Origin: Beijerinckiaceae bacterium
GTDB taxonomy: Bacteria; Pseudomonadota; Alphaproteobacteria; Rhizobiales; Beijerinckiaceae
DNA length: 64,000 nucleotides
Assembly: GCA_004564215.1 (NCBI GenBank)
Contig: CP024846.1
Location: 3,175,501 to 3,239,500 of the forward strand
Direction: 5' to 3'
Positions 52,901 through 61,762 of this stretch are shown one piece after another; within the stretch, counting starts at the first letter, position 1; every line of letters begins with the position of its first letter. The position numbers were made by a program, and so were the translations under genes. The notes beneath the pieces were generated by a model that was not told where the DNA came from, did not search any database, and saw nothing but the letters and a program-made list of their open reading frames with translations.

Positions 52901-53089
52901 CGTTTCGAGCTCTGCCGGGGAAGCGCCGAACTGGCTGATGACAATGGTGATGATCGGCTGATCGACATTGGGCAGGAGGGTAATCGGGAGTTTTTTGAAG
53001 CTGGCCGCGCCCAAGACGAGGAGGACCAGAGCCAGCACGATCGCGGGCAGCGGGCGTTTGATGGACCATGCAGAGACATTGATGGCCAT
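49958..53089 (-). CDS. RND efflux transporter, HAE-1/AcrB-like inner-membrane pump
   Basis: A 1043-aa proton-driven pump with 12 transmembrane helices and two large periplasmic loops. Markers: LLPNVDQPIITI, the proton-relay Asp pair in GILVDDAIVEIENI, and duplicated halves. It overlaps the upstream membrane-fusion gene by ATGA. Exports lipophilic compounds or antibiotics in the family; no outer-membrane channel is encoded here, so it must share one from elsewhere. Confidence 0.93.
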   Translation of the reverse strand: MAINVSAWSIKRPLPAIVLALVLLVLGAASFKKLPITLLPNVDQPIITIVISQFGASPAELETQVTKPVEDAVSGVEGVRHIMSQVSDGVSATTITLALDTKTDRALNDVKDAITRIRGSLPRSIGEPLIRQVGVVGSSILTYAAIAPGRTPEQLSNFVDDIVKRKLLEIRGVGNVERVGGVDREILISLNPARLLAFGLTAADVSRRLRGNNVDLTGGRAELGGQDQSIRTIAGARSIGELAATMFGLPHGGTVRLDDLGLVTDTIAEPRTFARLDGEPVVAFSIMRSKGASDVTVAAEVQKRLDELEAAHPDVALKLIDSSVAYTMGNYHAAMSTLFEGAALAVIVVFVFLRDFRATIITAVALPLSIIPAFFVMDALGFSLNLVSLLAITLATGILVDDAIVEIENIVRHMRMGKSAYQAAMEAADEIGLAVIAISLTIVAVFVPVSFMSNIAGQYFKQFGLTVSAEVLFSLLAARLITPMLAAYFLKARGGHEHLREGPFTHRYGRLVEWSVENRYRTVAIGLVLFTLSILSTKLLGTDFQPTQDSARSHLAVELPSGADLSQTQAVTDTIVGRLHKYPEITHVFINGGRIPPNTADVRKAELVLNYVPRSHRDKSVHQLELEIGKELANVPDIRSWFVDDYGQRPVSYVVTGSNALEVANFASELVGQMKPIPLLVNVIASTSLERPELVIKPNRDLAARLGVSTEALSDTLRIATIGDVGPALAHFDAGDRLVPIRAQLDSKARTDWRVLENLKVPTGNGGAVPLQTIAEIALGQGEASISRYDREREATIQADLSSGAALSDAEKAIYDLPLMKYPPKGIRIEKSGDAEAMVELFEGFTDAMRDGLIMVYAVLVVLFASFLQPVTILFSLPLSIGGAILGLLLTGRPMSLPVIIGILMLMGIVTKNAIMLVDFSIEAMAAGMQRTIAIVEAGKKRARPIVMTTVAMVAGMLPSAFAIGPGGEFRSPMAIAVIGGLIVSTLLSLLFVPAFFAMMDDIGGAIWRLWRRFVVERNGTPETPAEPAAKTEGQGSVRRPAE

Positions 53090-54021
53090 CAGTTGTGCCC
53101 CACGGGTTGGCCTGCTTCCTCGCCGAATACGGGCGCGACTTCATCGCCATCCCTCAGTGAAGTGCCCGCATGGGCGACGACCAATTCGCCGCCGCGCAAT
53201 CCCTCCCGGATTTCGGCGTCGCTGCCGGACAACAGTCCGACCCTGACCCTGACCGTTTCGATGACATGGCCGCGAACGACCTGGACGCTGGTCCCGTCGG
53301 TCTTGTAAAGGACCGCCGAACGAGGCACGGAAATGCCGCAGCTCTTCTTCCCGTCGATCGTCGCCCGCACGAAAGCGCCGGCACGCAGTGTCGGATCCGG
53401 TGTGATCGCAATGCGGACATGCCCCATTTGCGTGGCAGAGTTAATTTCCGAGCCGATCTTGCGCACCTTGCCGCTGATTTCGCGTCCTCCCATGGTTTCG
53501 ATATGCACGCCCTGGTCTTCCTTGATGTCGGTGAAGTAGATGCTCGAGACTTCCGCATCGACCTCTAAGATCCCGCCAACCGCCAATTGAAACAAAGGTT
53601 CGGCCGAAACCGATGCCGCTCCGCCAATTCGGGCGCTGGATTTGATGATGGTCCCGGCAGCCGGTGCGCGCAGAAGAATAGAGGAGGCCAAGCCGGCGGT
53701 CGGGCCGGCCCGGTTTTCCTTCCCGATGCGGCCAAGGCGAGCCACGGGCTGGTCCTCGGCGACTGAGTCGCCTTCGTTTGCGAGAACTTCGGTGACCTCG
53801 TACCCCTCAAGCCCAGGATTGACGACCGCGCTGGTGCGCGGCACCAGATATCCCGTGACTCGGGCGGATGCCAGAAAGCAGGCTGGGGTCGCTTGCGCCA
53901 CAAGGACTCGCGTGCCCGTCTCCGCCGCGCAAATGGCCGCCGAATGGTACAGCCAGATTGAAACCCCCGCTAAGGCGTAACTCAACCGGCCGTGGCGACT
54001 AAGAACTCGGGGAAACTTCAT
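53089..54021 (-). CDS. RND periplasmic adaptor (membrane-fusion protein, HlyD/AcrA-like)
   Basis: A 310-aa adaptor with an N-terminal signal/anchor (LSYALAGVSIWLYHSAAICAA). The lipoyl half-motif VVNPGLEGYEVTEVLANEGDSV is followed after a short interval by LLRAPAAGTIIKSS, then the beta-barrel (about 150-220) and a membrane-proximal domain. The alpha-helical hairpin is short or nearly absent compared with AcrA, so it may be a compact adaptor. Translationally coupled to the pump gene; itself overlapped by a small upstream frame. Confidence 0.87.
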   Translation of the reverse strand: MKFPRVLSRHGRLSYALAGVSIWLYHSAAICAAETGTRVLVAQATPACFLASARVTGYLVPRTSAVVNPGLEGYEVTEVLANEGDSVAEDQPVARLGRIGKENRAGPTAGLASSILLRAPAAGTIIKSSARIGGAASVSAEPLFQLAVGGILEVDAEVSSIYFTDIKEDQGVHIETMGGREISGKVRKIGSEINSATQMGHVRIAITPDPTLRAGAFVRATIDGKKSCGISVPRSAVLYKTDGTSVQVVRGHVIETVRVRVGLLSGSDAEIREGLRGGELVVAHAGTSLRDGDEVAPVFGEEAGQPVGHN

Positions 54022-54239
54022 GCAATTGGCTCACTGACAGGCTTGATGAGCGGCCCTTTGCGCCGCGGCAACTGGCCGGACCAGTTCGGCGCGCAAACCG
54101 CCACAGTGCCAGGTGGTCGGGACTTTGGCGGCATATTCCGATTTCGTCTTGCTGGGAAGCCACAAAGTTGACCCAGCTTCGCCCAAATTAGGAGGAAAGC
54201 CGCCGCCAAAAGCAAGCGCTTCACCTGGGGCTGGCCCAT
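54018..54239 (-). CDS. Possible small membrane/secreted protein coupled to the RND adaptor gene
   Basis: A 73-aa frame starting MGQPQVKRLLLAAAFLLIW, i.e. a single hydrophobic segment followed by a basic, Pro/Arg-rich tail. Its stop overlaps the adaptor start as ATGA, the same coupling seen between adaptor and pump. The ribosome-binding site is weak. It may be a real first gene of the operon or a chance frame. The region 54240-54364 upstream of hpnP holds no gene. Confidence 0.35.
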   Translation of the reverse strand: MGQPQVKRLLLAAAFLLIWAKLGQLCGFPARRNRNMPPKSRPPGTVAVCAPNWSGQLPRRKGPLIKPVSEPIA

Positions 54240-54364
54240 TTTTGACTCTTTTTCGGAAGCTTAATGGGTTCCCCTGAAGCGCTGAGGCAAGGCAGGGATC
54301 GAAGCCGCGCCAAGAAGATTTTTCGCCTTGGTTCGCCGCGCAACCTATGTCTTGGGTGCAATGA

Positions 54365-56008
54365 ATGTCTCAACTCAGCCAGGGTCAAATCCAACCCGGA
54401 AGCGATAAGGGAACCGTCAGCGGGCGCAAAGTTCTCTGCGTTTTCCCGCGGTATGTTCCCTCGTTCGGCACGTTCGAATACGCCTATCCCTTGACCGACG
54501 GGGTTCGCGCGTTCATGCCGCCCCAGGGGCTTCTGGTCATTGCGGCGGTTCTGCCCAAGAATTGGGAAGTTCGATTCATCGACGAAAATATGAGTCCCGC
54601 GACCAGCCAGGACTTTGCCTGGGCGGATGTGGTCTTCGTCAGCGGAATGCATATCCAGCGCCGAAAAATACTGGATATTTGTGCCCGGGCCCATGCCTTC
54701 GGCAAGGTAACGGTGCTCGGTGGCCCGTCCGTCTCGGCCTGTCCCGAACATTATCCAGAGTTCGACTTTCTGCACGTCGGTGAGCTTGGCGACGCAACCG
54801 AGGCGCTGATTGCGCGTCTCTCTCAGGACGTGTCGCGCCCGAGCGAGCAGATCATATTGTCAACGAAGCTGCGCCGCGACCTTTGCGACTTTCCGGTGCC
54901 GGCTTATGACCTCGCCCGGATCGACCGCTATTTTCTGGGCAGCATTCAATTCTCGAGCGGCTGTCCGTACACTTGCGAATTCTGCGATATTCCGGGGCTT
55001 TATGGGCGGGTTCCCCGCCTCAAATCGGCCGCCCAGGTGATTGCCGAACTCGACAAGCTTCTCGCCTGCGGCGTCAACGGTTCGATCTATTTCGTCGATG
55101 ACAATTTCGTCGCCAACCGGCGTGCCTTGCGTGATCTCCTGCCGCATCTCATCCAATGGCAAAAGCGCAATGGCTATGCCGTCTCGCTATCTTGCGAGGC
55201 GACGCTCAACATTGCCCGCTCGCCGGAAATCCTCCGCTTGATGCGGGAGGCGGCCTTCGACACGATTTTCTGCGGAATCGAGACGCCCGAACCCGAGGCT
55301 TTGAAGGCCATCGATAAGCAGCACAATATGATGGTGCCGATTTTCGAAGCCGTGCAAGCCATCAATCGTCACGGGATGGAAGTTGTCTCGGGAATCATAC
55401 TCGGTCTCGATACGGATACGAAAGACTCGGGCCAGGGCATTCTCGATTTCCTCGAGCAGTCAAAAATCCCGATGGCCACCATCAATCTTTTGCAGGCCCT
55501 GCCGCGCACGCCGCTTTGGGACCGCTTGCAACAAGAAGACCGGCTATTGGACGAGGAGGAATGGGCGCGCGAGTCGAATGTGGATTTCAAGCTGCCCTAC
55601 GAGGACGTGCTTCGGATGTGGCGGACCTGCATGGGCACCGCCTACCAGCCGCAAACTTTGTTCGCCCGCTATGAACATCAGATGCGCGCCACAAGGCCCA
55701 ACCGGCTGAAGCGGCCAAAAAGCCGTCAACGTCTTTCAGGGCGCAACATTGCCAAGGGCCTGGCGATCTTGGCACGGCTCTTCTGGTTCGTCGGCGTGCG
55801 CGGCGACTACCGGCTCGTTTTTTGGAAGTTCACGCTGGCCCGCTTGATGCGCGGCCAGATCGAGCCAGTCCTAAGCGTCGGCCTCTGCGCGCATCATCTC
55901 ATCATGTTCGCGCGCGATGCGTGCGAGGGCAGAGGCAACGCATCGCATTATTCGGCCAAGGCGAGCGCGCTGGAACTTGAGGGATTTTTGCCCGCGCGGC
56001 ATGCCTGA
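54365..56008 (+). CDS. hpnP: Hopanoid C-2 methylase HpnP-like, B12-binding radical SAM enzyme
   Basis: A 547-aa cobalamin-dependent radical SAM methylase. N-terminal B12-binding domain: RKVLCVFPRYVPSFGTF, VRAFMPPQGLLVIAAVLPK, FVSGMHIQRR, VTVLGGPSVSACPEHYP. The radical SAM cluster cysteines are Cys200, Cys204 and Cys207 in SSGCPYTCEFCDIPG. A C-terminal DUF4070-type region follows (INLLQALPRTPLWDRL). The layout closely resembles HpnP of Rhodopseudomonas, which makes 2-methylhopanoids in the outer membrane. The other hopanoid genes are not in the window; sister radical SAM enzymes are the main alternative. Confidence 0.82.
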   Translation: MSQLSQGQIQPGSDKGTVSGRKVLCVFPRYVPSFGTFEYAYPLTDGVRAFMPPQGLLVIAAVLPKNWEVRFIDENMSPATSQDFAWADVVFVSGMHIQRRKILDICARAHAFGKVTVLGGPSVSACPEHYPEFDFLHVGELGDATEALIARLSQDVSRPSEQIILSTKLRRDLCDFPVPAYDLARIDRYFLGSIQFSSGCPYTCEFCDIPGLYGRVPRLKSAAQVIAELDKLLACGVNGSIYFVDDNFVANRRALRDLLPHLIQWQKRNGYAVSLSCEATLNIARSPEILRLMREAAFDTIFCGIETPEPEALKAIDKQHNMMVPIFEAVQAINRHGMEVVSGIILGLDTDTKDSGQGILDFLEQSKIPMATINLLQALPRTPLWDRLQQEDRLLDEEEWARESNVDFKLPYEDVLRMWRTCMGTAYQPQTLFARYEHQMRATRPNRLKRPKSRQRLSGRNIAKGLAILARLFWFVGVRGDYRLVFWKFTLARLMRGQIEPVLSVGLCAHHLIMFARDACEGRGNASHYSAKASALELEGFLPARHA

Positions 56009-56267
56009 CCCGCCTTTGGCGATCTTTGATTGCAGTCTGTGGCCGTGACGCAACAGGGCTGAACAATCAAACGCCGCCACAAGCTTCGTCTTGAAGCCAG
56101 GCATCACCGCAGATATTGCGGTAAGCCTTTAAAATCATAGATAGCTTCGAATTTTTGGGCAAAGGGACCCGAGCGGCAGCGTTTGCGCTCGCTCCGCGGC
56201 CCTCTACACCCGCATGGCGCCACCGCAACGGACAAGCTAAGGTCAGGCTGAATCATTGAGGCGAGCG
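56009..56267. other. Gap upstream of the autotransporter gene, no gene
   Basis: About 260 bp, moderately AT-rich around 56090-56160, probably the promoter of the autotransporter. No motif fixed. Confidence 0.4.
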
Positions 56268-59006
56268 ATGGGCGGACGTGCCTTTGACCATAAAAACAGG
56301 GCAGGGGCGCTCCTCGGCGGCGTGGCTCTCAGCCTTTTCTTGCCGTTGTCCCTCGCGCGTGCCGCCTGCATTCCTGTTGGGTTAGGTCCCCTGACAATCA
56401 ATTGTACGGGGACTTCGAACTACGCGTTTCTTCCCTTTCTCCCTTTTATCTTTAACGTTCAGGTGAACATTGGGGGGCCAGGCAACATTCCCGCTCTGAT
56501 TACGACCACTCCTCCTAATCCGCTCTTTCCCAATGCGGTGGATCTTACGGTGCACACGCTCGGACCCTTCGGGAACGTCGCATCGGTGGATACGGTCAAT
56601 GGCGGCACTCCGAGCACCATTATTGGTACCAACGATGGTATCAGGCTGGAAGGACTCAACGGTTCAGCGCTTTGGATCGGGCAGAACTCCTTAGGCGGCA
56701 ATGGCCTCAACGCCAATGTGACGGGCCAAACGGGTCATGGCATCGAAGCTCTGACCGACACCAACGGACAGATTTTGATCACCACCGCGCCGGGCACGAC
56801 CGTGTCGGGCGCTGCGGAAGGCATTCGGACCTCGGCAGCAGACGGCGCGACGTTCATCACGCTGAATGGCAATGTGACGACCAGCACCCCAGCCAGTTCT
56901 TTTGATGTTCACGCGATCTCGACCGGCTCCGGATCCATCACGATCGGGGGATCCGGAAATGCGACCTCTGGCGGGATCAAAGCTGAGAGTACTGGCACTG
57001 GCACCGGCGCCATCATTATTCAAGGCTCCGGCAACACCGTCGATCTTCAGAATAGCGCAGGAATTTTCGCGGTCATTTCCAACGCGGCCAGCATCGCTCC
57101 CATCCTGATTACCAGAAGCGGTTCCGTTTTTGGAGCGGTTGATGGTATTCGCGCGATCTCGCTCGGCTCCGGGCCGATCAGCGTGGTCGGAACAGGTCCG
57201 ATCACCACGGCCGCCGGCGACGGCATTTTCGTGGAGGCGGCTGGCGGCCTAATAACGATCGCCCCCTCCTCCACCGTATCTGGCGCCCTCAATGGGATCA
57301 GGGCGATCAACGTGGGTGCCGGCGATATCAATGTCACGACAGCCGGGCGGGTCACCGGGGCCAATGGCTTTGGCATCGCTACGCGGGCCAATACCGGCTC
57401 CACCTCCGTGACGATCGGCGCCAACAGCATAGTTTCGGGAAATGGCACCGTCGCGGGACAGTCCGGTACCTTCGCAATGCAGCTTCTGAGTTTCTCCGGC
57501 AACCAAATCTCGCTCGTCAATCATGGCACGATCAATGGTAGAGTTTTCGTCGACGGTACCGGCGATCCGACCATCGATAATGCCGCCACCATGAATGGCG
57601 GACTTTCGATCGTCGGCGATCTTCTCCTCAACAATTCCGGTCTTTTCAACGGCAATGTTTCGGCAACCGGCCTGTCGACGATCAATAATTCGGGCACGAT
57701 CAGCCTGATCAATGGAGTGCCGACCGACGTGATGTCGGTCACGAACTTCAACGGTCTCGGCGGCAGGTTTGCCATCGATGTCAGTCCCTCGACCGGTACC
57801 GCCGATCGTCTGGCGGCACAAACATTAAGCGGCGGCACGTCGATTGCCGTCCACATCGTCGGGCCACCTGGACTGATCAGCACCCCGATCCCGGTGATCA
57901 AGGCGGGGCTTCTGGCTCCCGGAACGAGCATAACTTCGGACAGTGTCACCGGCCTCATCGACTATAGTATTATTCAAACCGGCGATACGTTCAGTCTGAT
58001 CTCGACGGTCAACACCAGCAAGGCCTCGGCAACGCCCGCGGGAATCACCGCCGTCGTCACCGCGCTTAACACTGGGTTTTTCCAGGCCGCCAGCGCTTTC
58101 CTCGCCGAGCCGCCAAATCCCGTCGCTAATCAGATCAATGGCGGCCCTTGGATTCGGGTGGCCGACGGGCAAAATGACGTCAGCGCCTTGACCAGCGCCC
58201 AAAATCCGACCGCTGTCTCGACCGCTCCCTCAAAAGTCCGCACCAATTTCAACGGGTTTCAAACCGGCCTCGACCTTGGCGTGGCAAATATAGAGGGGAC
58301 AGGCTGGAATACGCATCTGGGCGTGACCACCGGTCAGGTCGTCTTGCGGACCAACGATCTTTTGACCACCAATATCAGCAGCGATGTTCAGGTGCCCTAC
58401 CTTGGGCTCTACGCCGCGGTGACAGGCCATAATTTCTTCGCCGATATTTTGGTCCGCGAAGATTTGTATCGGATGAATCTGATCAACCCTGGCGCGTTTC
58501 TGCAGGGCAACAGTCTCGATGGGCGAGCGGTTGCGGTCGATGCGTCGGCTGGATACCGGATCGACCTCCCGTCCTCGTGGTTCGTTGAGCCCTCCGGCGC
58601 CTTCATGTATTCAAAGCTCAAGGTCGATACCTTGCGCGTCGGACTCGACGAGACCGGCACGTCCTCCGCCAATCTGGTTTTCGATCCATTCACCAGCGTC
58701 CTCGGGCGTCTTGGGGTGAGGGCCGGGACAAGCTTTGTGGTCAATTCGTTTCAACTCGCCCTCCAGCCATTCGTCACCGCCAGCGTGTGGCGCGAATTTG
58801 CCGGCAATACCCGTTCCTTTTTTACAACCGCCGAGACCTCGGTTCCGCTGTCGATTTCCCGCGTGGGGACATTTGGCCAGGCGGGTGTCGGTATCTCGGG
58901 TCAGGTCCTGCAGTCGGGTTTCCTCGGTTTCGTGCGCGGCGATTACCGTTTCGGCGACCATCTCACCGGTTATGCTCTCGTCGCGGGTCTTCGCTACCAG
59001 TTCTGA
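56268..59006 (+). CDS. Autotransporter-like outer-membrane beta-barrel protein
   Basis: A 912-aa type V secreted protein. ATG 56268 with GAGGCGAG; the frame also opens at TTG 56256. Signal peptide around 12-35 (VALSLFLPLSLARA). The passenger (about 40-600) is a Gly/Ser/Thr/Asn-rich beta-helix of repeated strands such as GSGSITIGGSGNATSGGI and FINNSG-like units. The C-terminal 270 residues form the barrel, beginning GGPWIRVADGQNDV and ending AGLRYQF with the terminal Phe needed by the Bam complex. No catalytic triad seen, so an adhesin or surface-structure role is more likely than protease (inference). Confidence 0.82.
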   Translation: MGGRAFDHKNRAGALLGGVALSLFLPLSLARAACIPVGLGPLTINCTGTSNYAFLPFLPFIFNVQVNIGGPGNIPALITTTPPNPLFPNAVDLTVHTLGPFGNVASVDTVNGGTPSTIIGTNDGIRLEGLNGSALWIGQNSLGGNGLNANVTGQTGHGIEALTDTNGQILITTAPGTTVSGAAEGIRTSAADGATFITLNGNVTTSTPASSFDVHAISTGSGSITIGGSGNATSGGIKAESTGTGTGAIIIQGSGNTVDLQNSAGIFAVISNAASIAPILITRSGSVFGAVDGIRAISLGSGPISVVGTGPITTAAGDGIFVEAAGGLITIAPSSTVSGALNGIRAINVGAGDINVTTAGRVTGANGFGIATRANTGSTSVTIGANSIVSGNGTVAGQSGTFAMQLLSFSGNQISLVNHGTINGRVFVDGTGDPTIDNAATMNGGLSIVGDLLLNNSGLFNGNVSATGLSTINNSGTISLINGVPTDVMSVTNFNGLGGRFAIDVSPSTGTADRLAAQTLSGGTSIAVHIVGPPGLISTPIPVIKAGLLAPGTSITSDSVTGLIDYSIIQTGDTFSLISTVNTSKASATPAGITAVVTALNTGFFQAASAFLAEPPNPVANQINGGPWIRVADGQNDVSALTSAQNPTAVSTAPSKVRTNFNGFQTGLDLGVANIEGTGWNTHLGVTTGQVVLRTNDLLTTNISSDVQVPYLGLYAAVTGHNFFADILVREDLYRMNLINPGAFLQGNSLDGRAVAVDASAGYRIDLPSSWFVEPSGAFMYSKLKVDTLRVGLDETGTSSANLVFDPFTSVLGRLGVRAGTSFVVNSFQLALQPFVTASVWREFAGNTRSFFTTAETSVPLSISRVGTFGQAGVGISGQVLQSGFLGFVRGDYRFGDHLTGYALVAGLRYQF

Positions 59007-59062
59007 GATCCGCTGGAAGCACTCCCGGCCTTGTGACAAGATGTGTGGGGAAGGGGAACCAG

Positions 59063-61186
59063 ATGTCGAGGCGGCTTCGGGAGATGCGGCTTTCCCGTGC
59101 GCGAGCGCAGCGCGCGGACGGTGCTCCCGGCGCGCCCGAAAAAGGCGAACTCTCAGCCGAACAGGCGAAGGAACTCGAAGCTCTCCGCAAGAGCATCGAC
59201 GATGCGGCTTCCGTCGGCACCGGACTGTGGCTGAGTTATTTATTTGCGCTGTTTTATATCGGCATCGCCGCCGGCGGCGTCAGCCATCGCGATCTGCTGC
59301 TGGAAAACCCGGTCAAACTGCCGTTTCTCGGTGTCGAACTGCCGCTTCTCGCTTTCTTCTTTTTGGCGCCAATCCTGTTCATTGTTTCCCACGCCTATAC
59401 CTTGCTGCATTTTGTTATTCTTGGACAAAAAGCCGGCGAGTTTGAGCAGAAGCTTCCGCCGTCGCCAGAGCTAAGCGAAAAGCTGAGGCGGCAGTTGCCG
59501 ACCAATATTTTTGTGCAATTCCTCGCTGGGCCGAAGGAGATCCGCGAAGGAGGTTTGCGGCTGCTGGTGAAGACAATCGTCTGGAGCAGTCTGATGGTCG
59601 GACCAGTTCTTTTGCTGCTGCTGCTTCAGGCGCAATTCTTGCCCTACCATCGGGAGACGATCACCTGGGTCCATCGCCTTGCCGTGCTTGCCGACATCAT
59701 TCTGCTTTGGCTGCTTTGGCCAGCCGTGCTCGACAAGCGAAGCAGGCTGACCTGGCCCCACCTTTGGCGATATAAAAGCATGGCGCTCTTTAGCGTCGCT
59801 TGCGTCGGGCTTGCGTTCACGACCGCAACATTTCCGGGAGAGGGGATGCACAAATGGACGGGTGATTGGCCGCTGATCCCGCCCAATCGCCTGACCAAAG
59901 CGCTCGGGCAGGACGGCTGGACCTCGGTTCACAATCTCCTGTTCAACGGCAGGGCCGATCAGGCAAGCCGCCGGCGGTTAAGCCCCTTTTCGACGACGTT
60001 GGTGTTGTTCGATGCTTTCGAAAAGGAGGCCGGGCCGCAAAAGCCCCTGGTCCTGCACGGCCGCAATCTTGTGGGTGCAATTTTTATCGGGAGCAATTTG
60101 CGCGGCGCCGATCTGACCCAAGCCAATCTTCAGGGCGCCTCGCTTCATGGAGCCCATCTTCAGGAGGCAACGCTGGACGATGCCGAGCTTGCCAACGCAT
60201 GGCTCGACGAAAGCGAGCTCCAGGGGGCTTCTCTCGACCGGGCGGGGCTAGAGGGCACTGTGCTCGAAAATGCACAGCTGCAAGGCGCGTCGCTGGAGAA
60301 CACAAAGCTACAGGCGGCGTCGCTGGCAGGCGGTGCGCTTCAGGGTGCGTCGCTGGTCGGAGCGCGTTTACAAGGGGCTTCGCTTGCGGGCGCCGATTTT
60401 CGGGGCGCAGTGTTGGATCGAGCCAATCTACAGGGCGCCGTTCCGCCGCAGGGGTTCAAGCAAACCCTCGGCCAGCTCGAGGGCGTGCAACCGAGCCAAG
60501 AAGGCGCCAGCGCCATCTGGTTCGAACAAACGCGGCTTCAGGTTCCCGCTGTTGCGGGACCGCAGTTTCAGGGCGCGTCACTTTTGGGCACGCGGATGCA
60601 GGGCGCATGGTTGGAAAATGCGGTTTTCAAAGCGACACGACTGACCGGTGCGGATCTTTGGCGCGCCAATCTCGGAGGGGCCTTGTTCGAAAACATCCTA
60701 AAGCCGGATCTAAGTGGCGGAGCCAAACCAGCCACGTCTATTTCTCGATTTCCGTGGCTGCGCCCTTGGACGGAGGCGAATTATCTGGCCCTCGAAAGAG
60801 CGATTGCCAACGTGCCCGAAGGGGGTGGTCGTGACGCGGCCGAGAGGCAAATCGAAGTCTTGAAAACGCCCGCCCAAAGCAAAGCCAAATTTGAAAACTC
60901 GGACGGAGAAATCAAACGCGCGACGATCAAGCCGCAGGCCTTCGAGCAAGCCCTATTTCTGGAATTGAACGGGCTGGTTTGCGGCGGCGATCCCGATGCC
61001 GCCTATATTCTGCGCGGCCTCATCGAGAATGGGCGGATCGCCGCGACCGGCGCGAAAGTGGACAATCTGGTCAATCTTATCCTCGATGGTAAAAAATGCC
61101 CGGTCTTCGATCTGCTCACTCCGGCCGATAAAATGGCGTTGCAAAGACTCGCCAAAGCGGTGTGGCCCGGTGAACCCGCGAATTGA
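59063..61186 (+). CDS. Membrane protein with pentapeptide repeats
   Basis: A 707-aa protein starting MSRRLREMRLSRARAQ with a GGGGAA ribosome-binding site. Four transmembrane helices lie in the first half (around 55-80, 90-120, 165-190, 205-225 and possibly one more near 250). A pentapeptide-repeat domain (about 325-460) follows, with many A(D/N)LxX units; the unit LQGASL is repeated, e.g. ANLQGASLHGAHLQEATL. The rest contains further scattered units and a helical C-terminus. Such a right-handed beta-helix on a membrane stem suggests a scaffold. Closely follows the autotransporter gene by 56 bp. Confidence 0.83.
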   Translation: MSRRLREMRLSRARAQRADGAPGAPEKGELSAEQAKELEALRKSIDDAASVGTGLWLSYLFALFYIGIAAGGVSHRDLLLENPVKLPFLGVELPLLAFFFLAPILFIVSHAYTLLHFVILGQKAGEFEQKLPPSPELSEKLRRQLPTNIFVQFLAGPKEIREGGLRLLVKTIVWSSLMVGPVLLLLLLQAQFLPYHRETITWVHRLAVLADIILLWLLWPAVLDKRSRLTWPHLWRYKSMALFSVACVGLAFTTATFPGEGMHKWTGDWPLIPPNRLTKALGQDGWTSVHNLLFNGRADQASRRRLSPFSTTLVLFDAFEKEAGPQKPLVLHGRNLVGAIFIGSNLRGADLTQANLQGASLHGAHLQEATLDDAELANAWLDESELQGASLDRAGLEGTVLENAQLQGASLENTKLQAASLAGGALQGASLVGARLQGASLAGADFRGAVLDRANLQGAVPPQGFKQTLGQLEGVQPSQEGASAIWFEQTRLQVPAVAGPQFQGASLLGTRMQGAWLENAVFKATRLTGADLWRANLGGALFENILKPDLSGGAKPATSISRFPWLRPWTEANYLALERAIANVPEGGGRDAAERQIEVLKTPAQSKAKFENSDGEIKRATIKPQAFEQALFLELNGLVCGGDPDAAYILRGLIENGRIAATGAKVDNLVNLILDGKKCPVFDLLTPADKMALQRLAKAVWPGEPAN

Positions 61187-61266
61187 CGTCAAAGCGGAGA
61201 TGGTCAGGCTCGCGCGAGCCCAAACTGCTTTAAAAACTTCATCCGTTCCATTAGGCTTGCCGCTTC

Positions 61267-61752
61267 ATGCCGAAACTGCTTCAGCCCATCGCCCCGCAAG
61301 ACGGACGCCAATCCGAGACGGCGCTCTTTGTCGCGCGGGGTACGCGGCGGCTGCTGCGGCGCCTTAACTTTTCGACCATTACGGAATTGCCGCTGCTTTC
61401 CGGGCGCCGCGCCGATATCGTCGCTTTGGCATCCGATGCGACGATTCATATCGTCGAAATCAAATCCTCGATCGCCGACTTTCGCGCCGACATGAAATGG
61501 CGCGACTATCGCGCCCATTGCGACCGGCTTTATTTCGCCATTCCCGAGTCGGTGCCCGTCGAAATCATGCCCGAAGATGCGGGCCTGATCATGGCCGATG
61601 CCTATGGCGCCGAAATCGTGCGGGCGGCTCCAGAGCATCGAATCGCGGCGGCAACGCGGCGTGCGGTTCTCATGCGGTTTGCCCATGCGGCCGCCCATCG
61701 CCTGCATGGGCTGAACGACCCGGAGGTTTTGGGACTTGGACCCATCGGCTGA
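61267..61752 (+). CDS. mmcB: MmcB-like DNA repair protein (PD-(D/E)XK fold)
   Basis: A 161-aa protein. The nuclease-fold core reads RRADIVALASDATIHIVEIKSSIADFRADMKW (the Asp, then Glu-X-Lys), followed by CDRLYFAIPESVP and MPEDAGLIMADAYGAEIV. It matches the alphaproteobacterial MmcB family, originally linked to mitomycin C damage repair in Caulobacter. No clear ribosome-binding site before the ATG. SOS-type operator not seen. Confidence 0.75.
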   Translation: MPKLLQPIAPQDGRQSETALFVARGTRRLLRRLNFSTITELPLLSGRRADIVALASDATIHIVEIKSSIADFRADMKWRDYRAHCDRLYFAIPESVPVEIMPEDAGLIMADAYGAEIVRAAPEHRIAAATRRAVLMRFAHAAAHRLHGLNDPEVLGLGPIG

Positions 61753-61762
61753 TGCCGGGGAC

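Noticed and set aside
51716-53308. 530-codon plus-strand frame opposite the RND pump
   Set aside because: Composition is Arg/Asp/Glu/Gly-rich with no family motif, typical of an antisense shadow of a membrane-protein gene.
58787-59062. Extension of the pentapeptide-repeat protein into the autotransporter barrel
   Set aside because: It overlaps the barrel coding sequence in another frame. ATG 59063 has a good ribosome-binding site.
60085-60460. Tandem DNA repeat
   Set aside because: The periodicity is explained by the pentapeptide-repeat coding (LQGASL units) and is not a separate repeat element.
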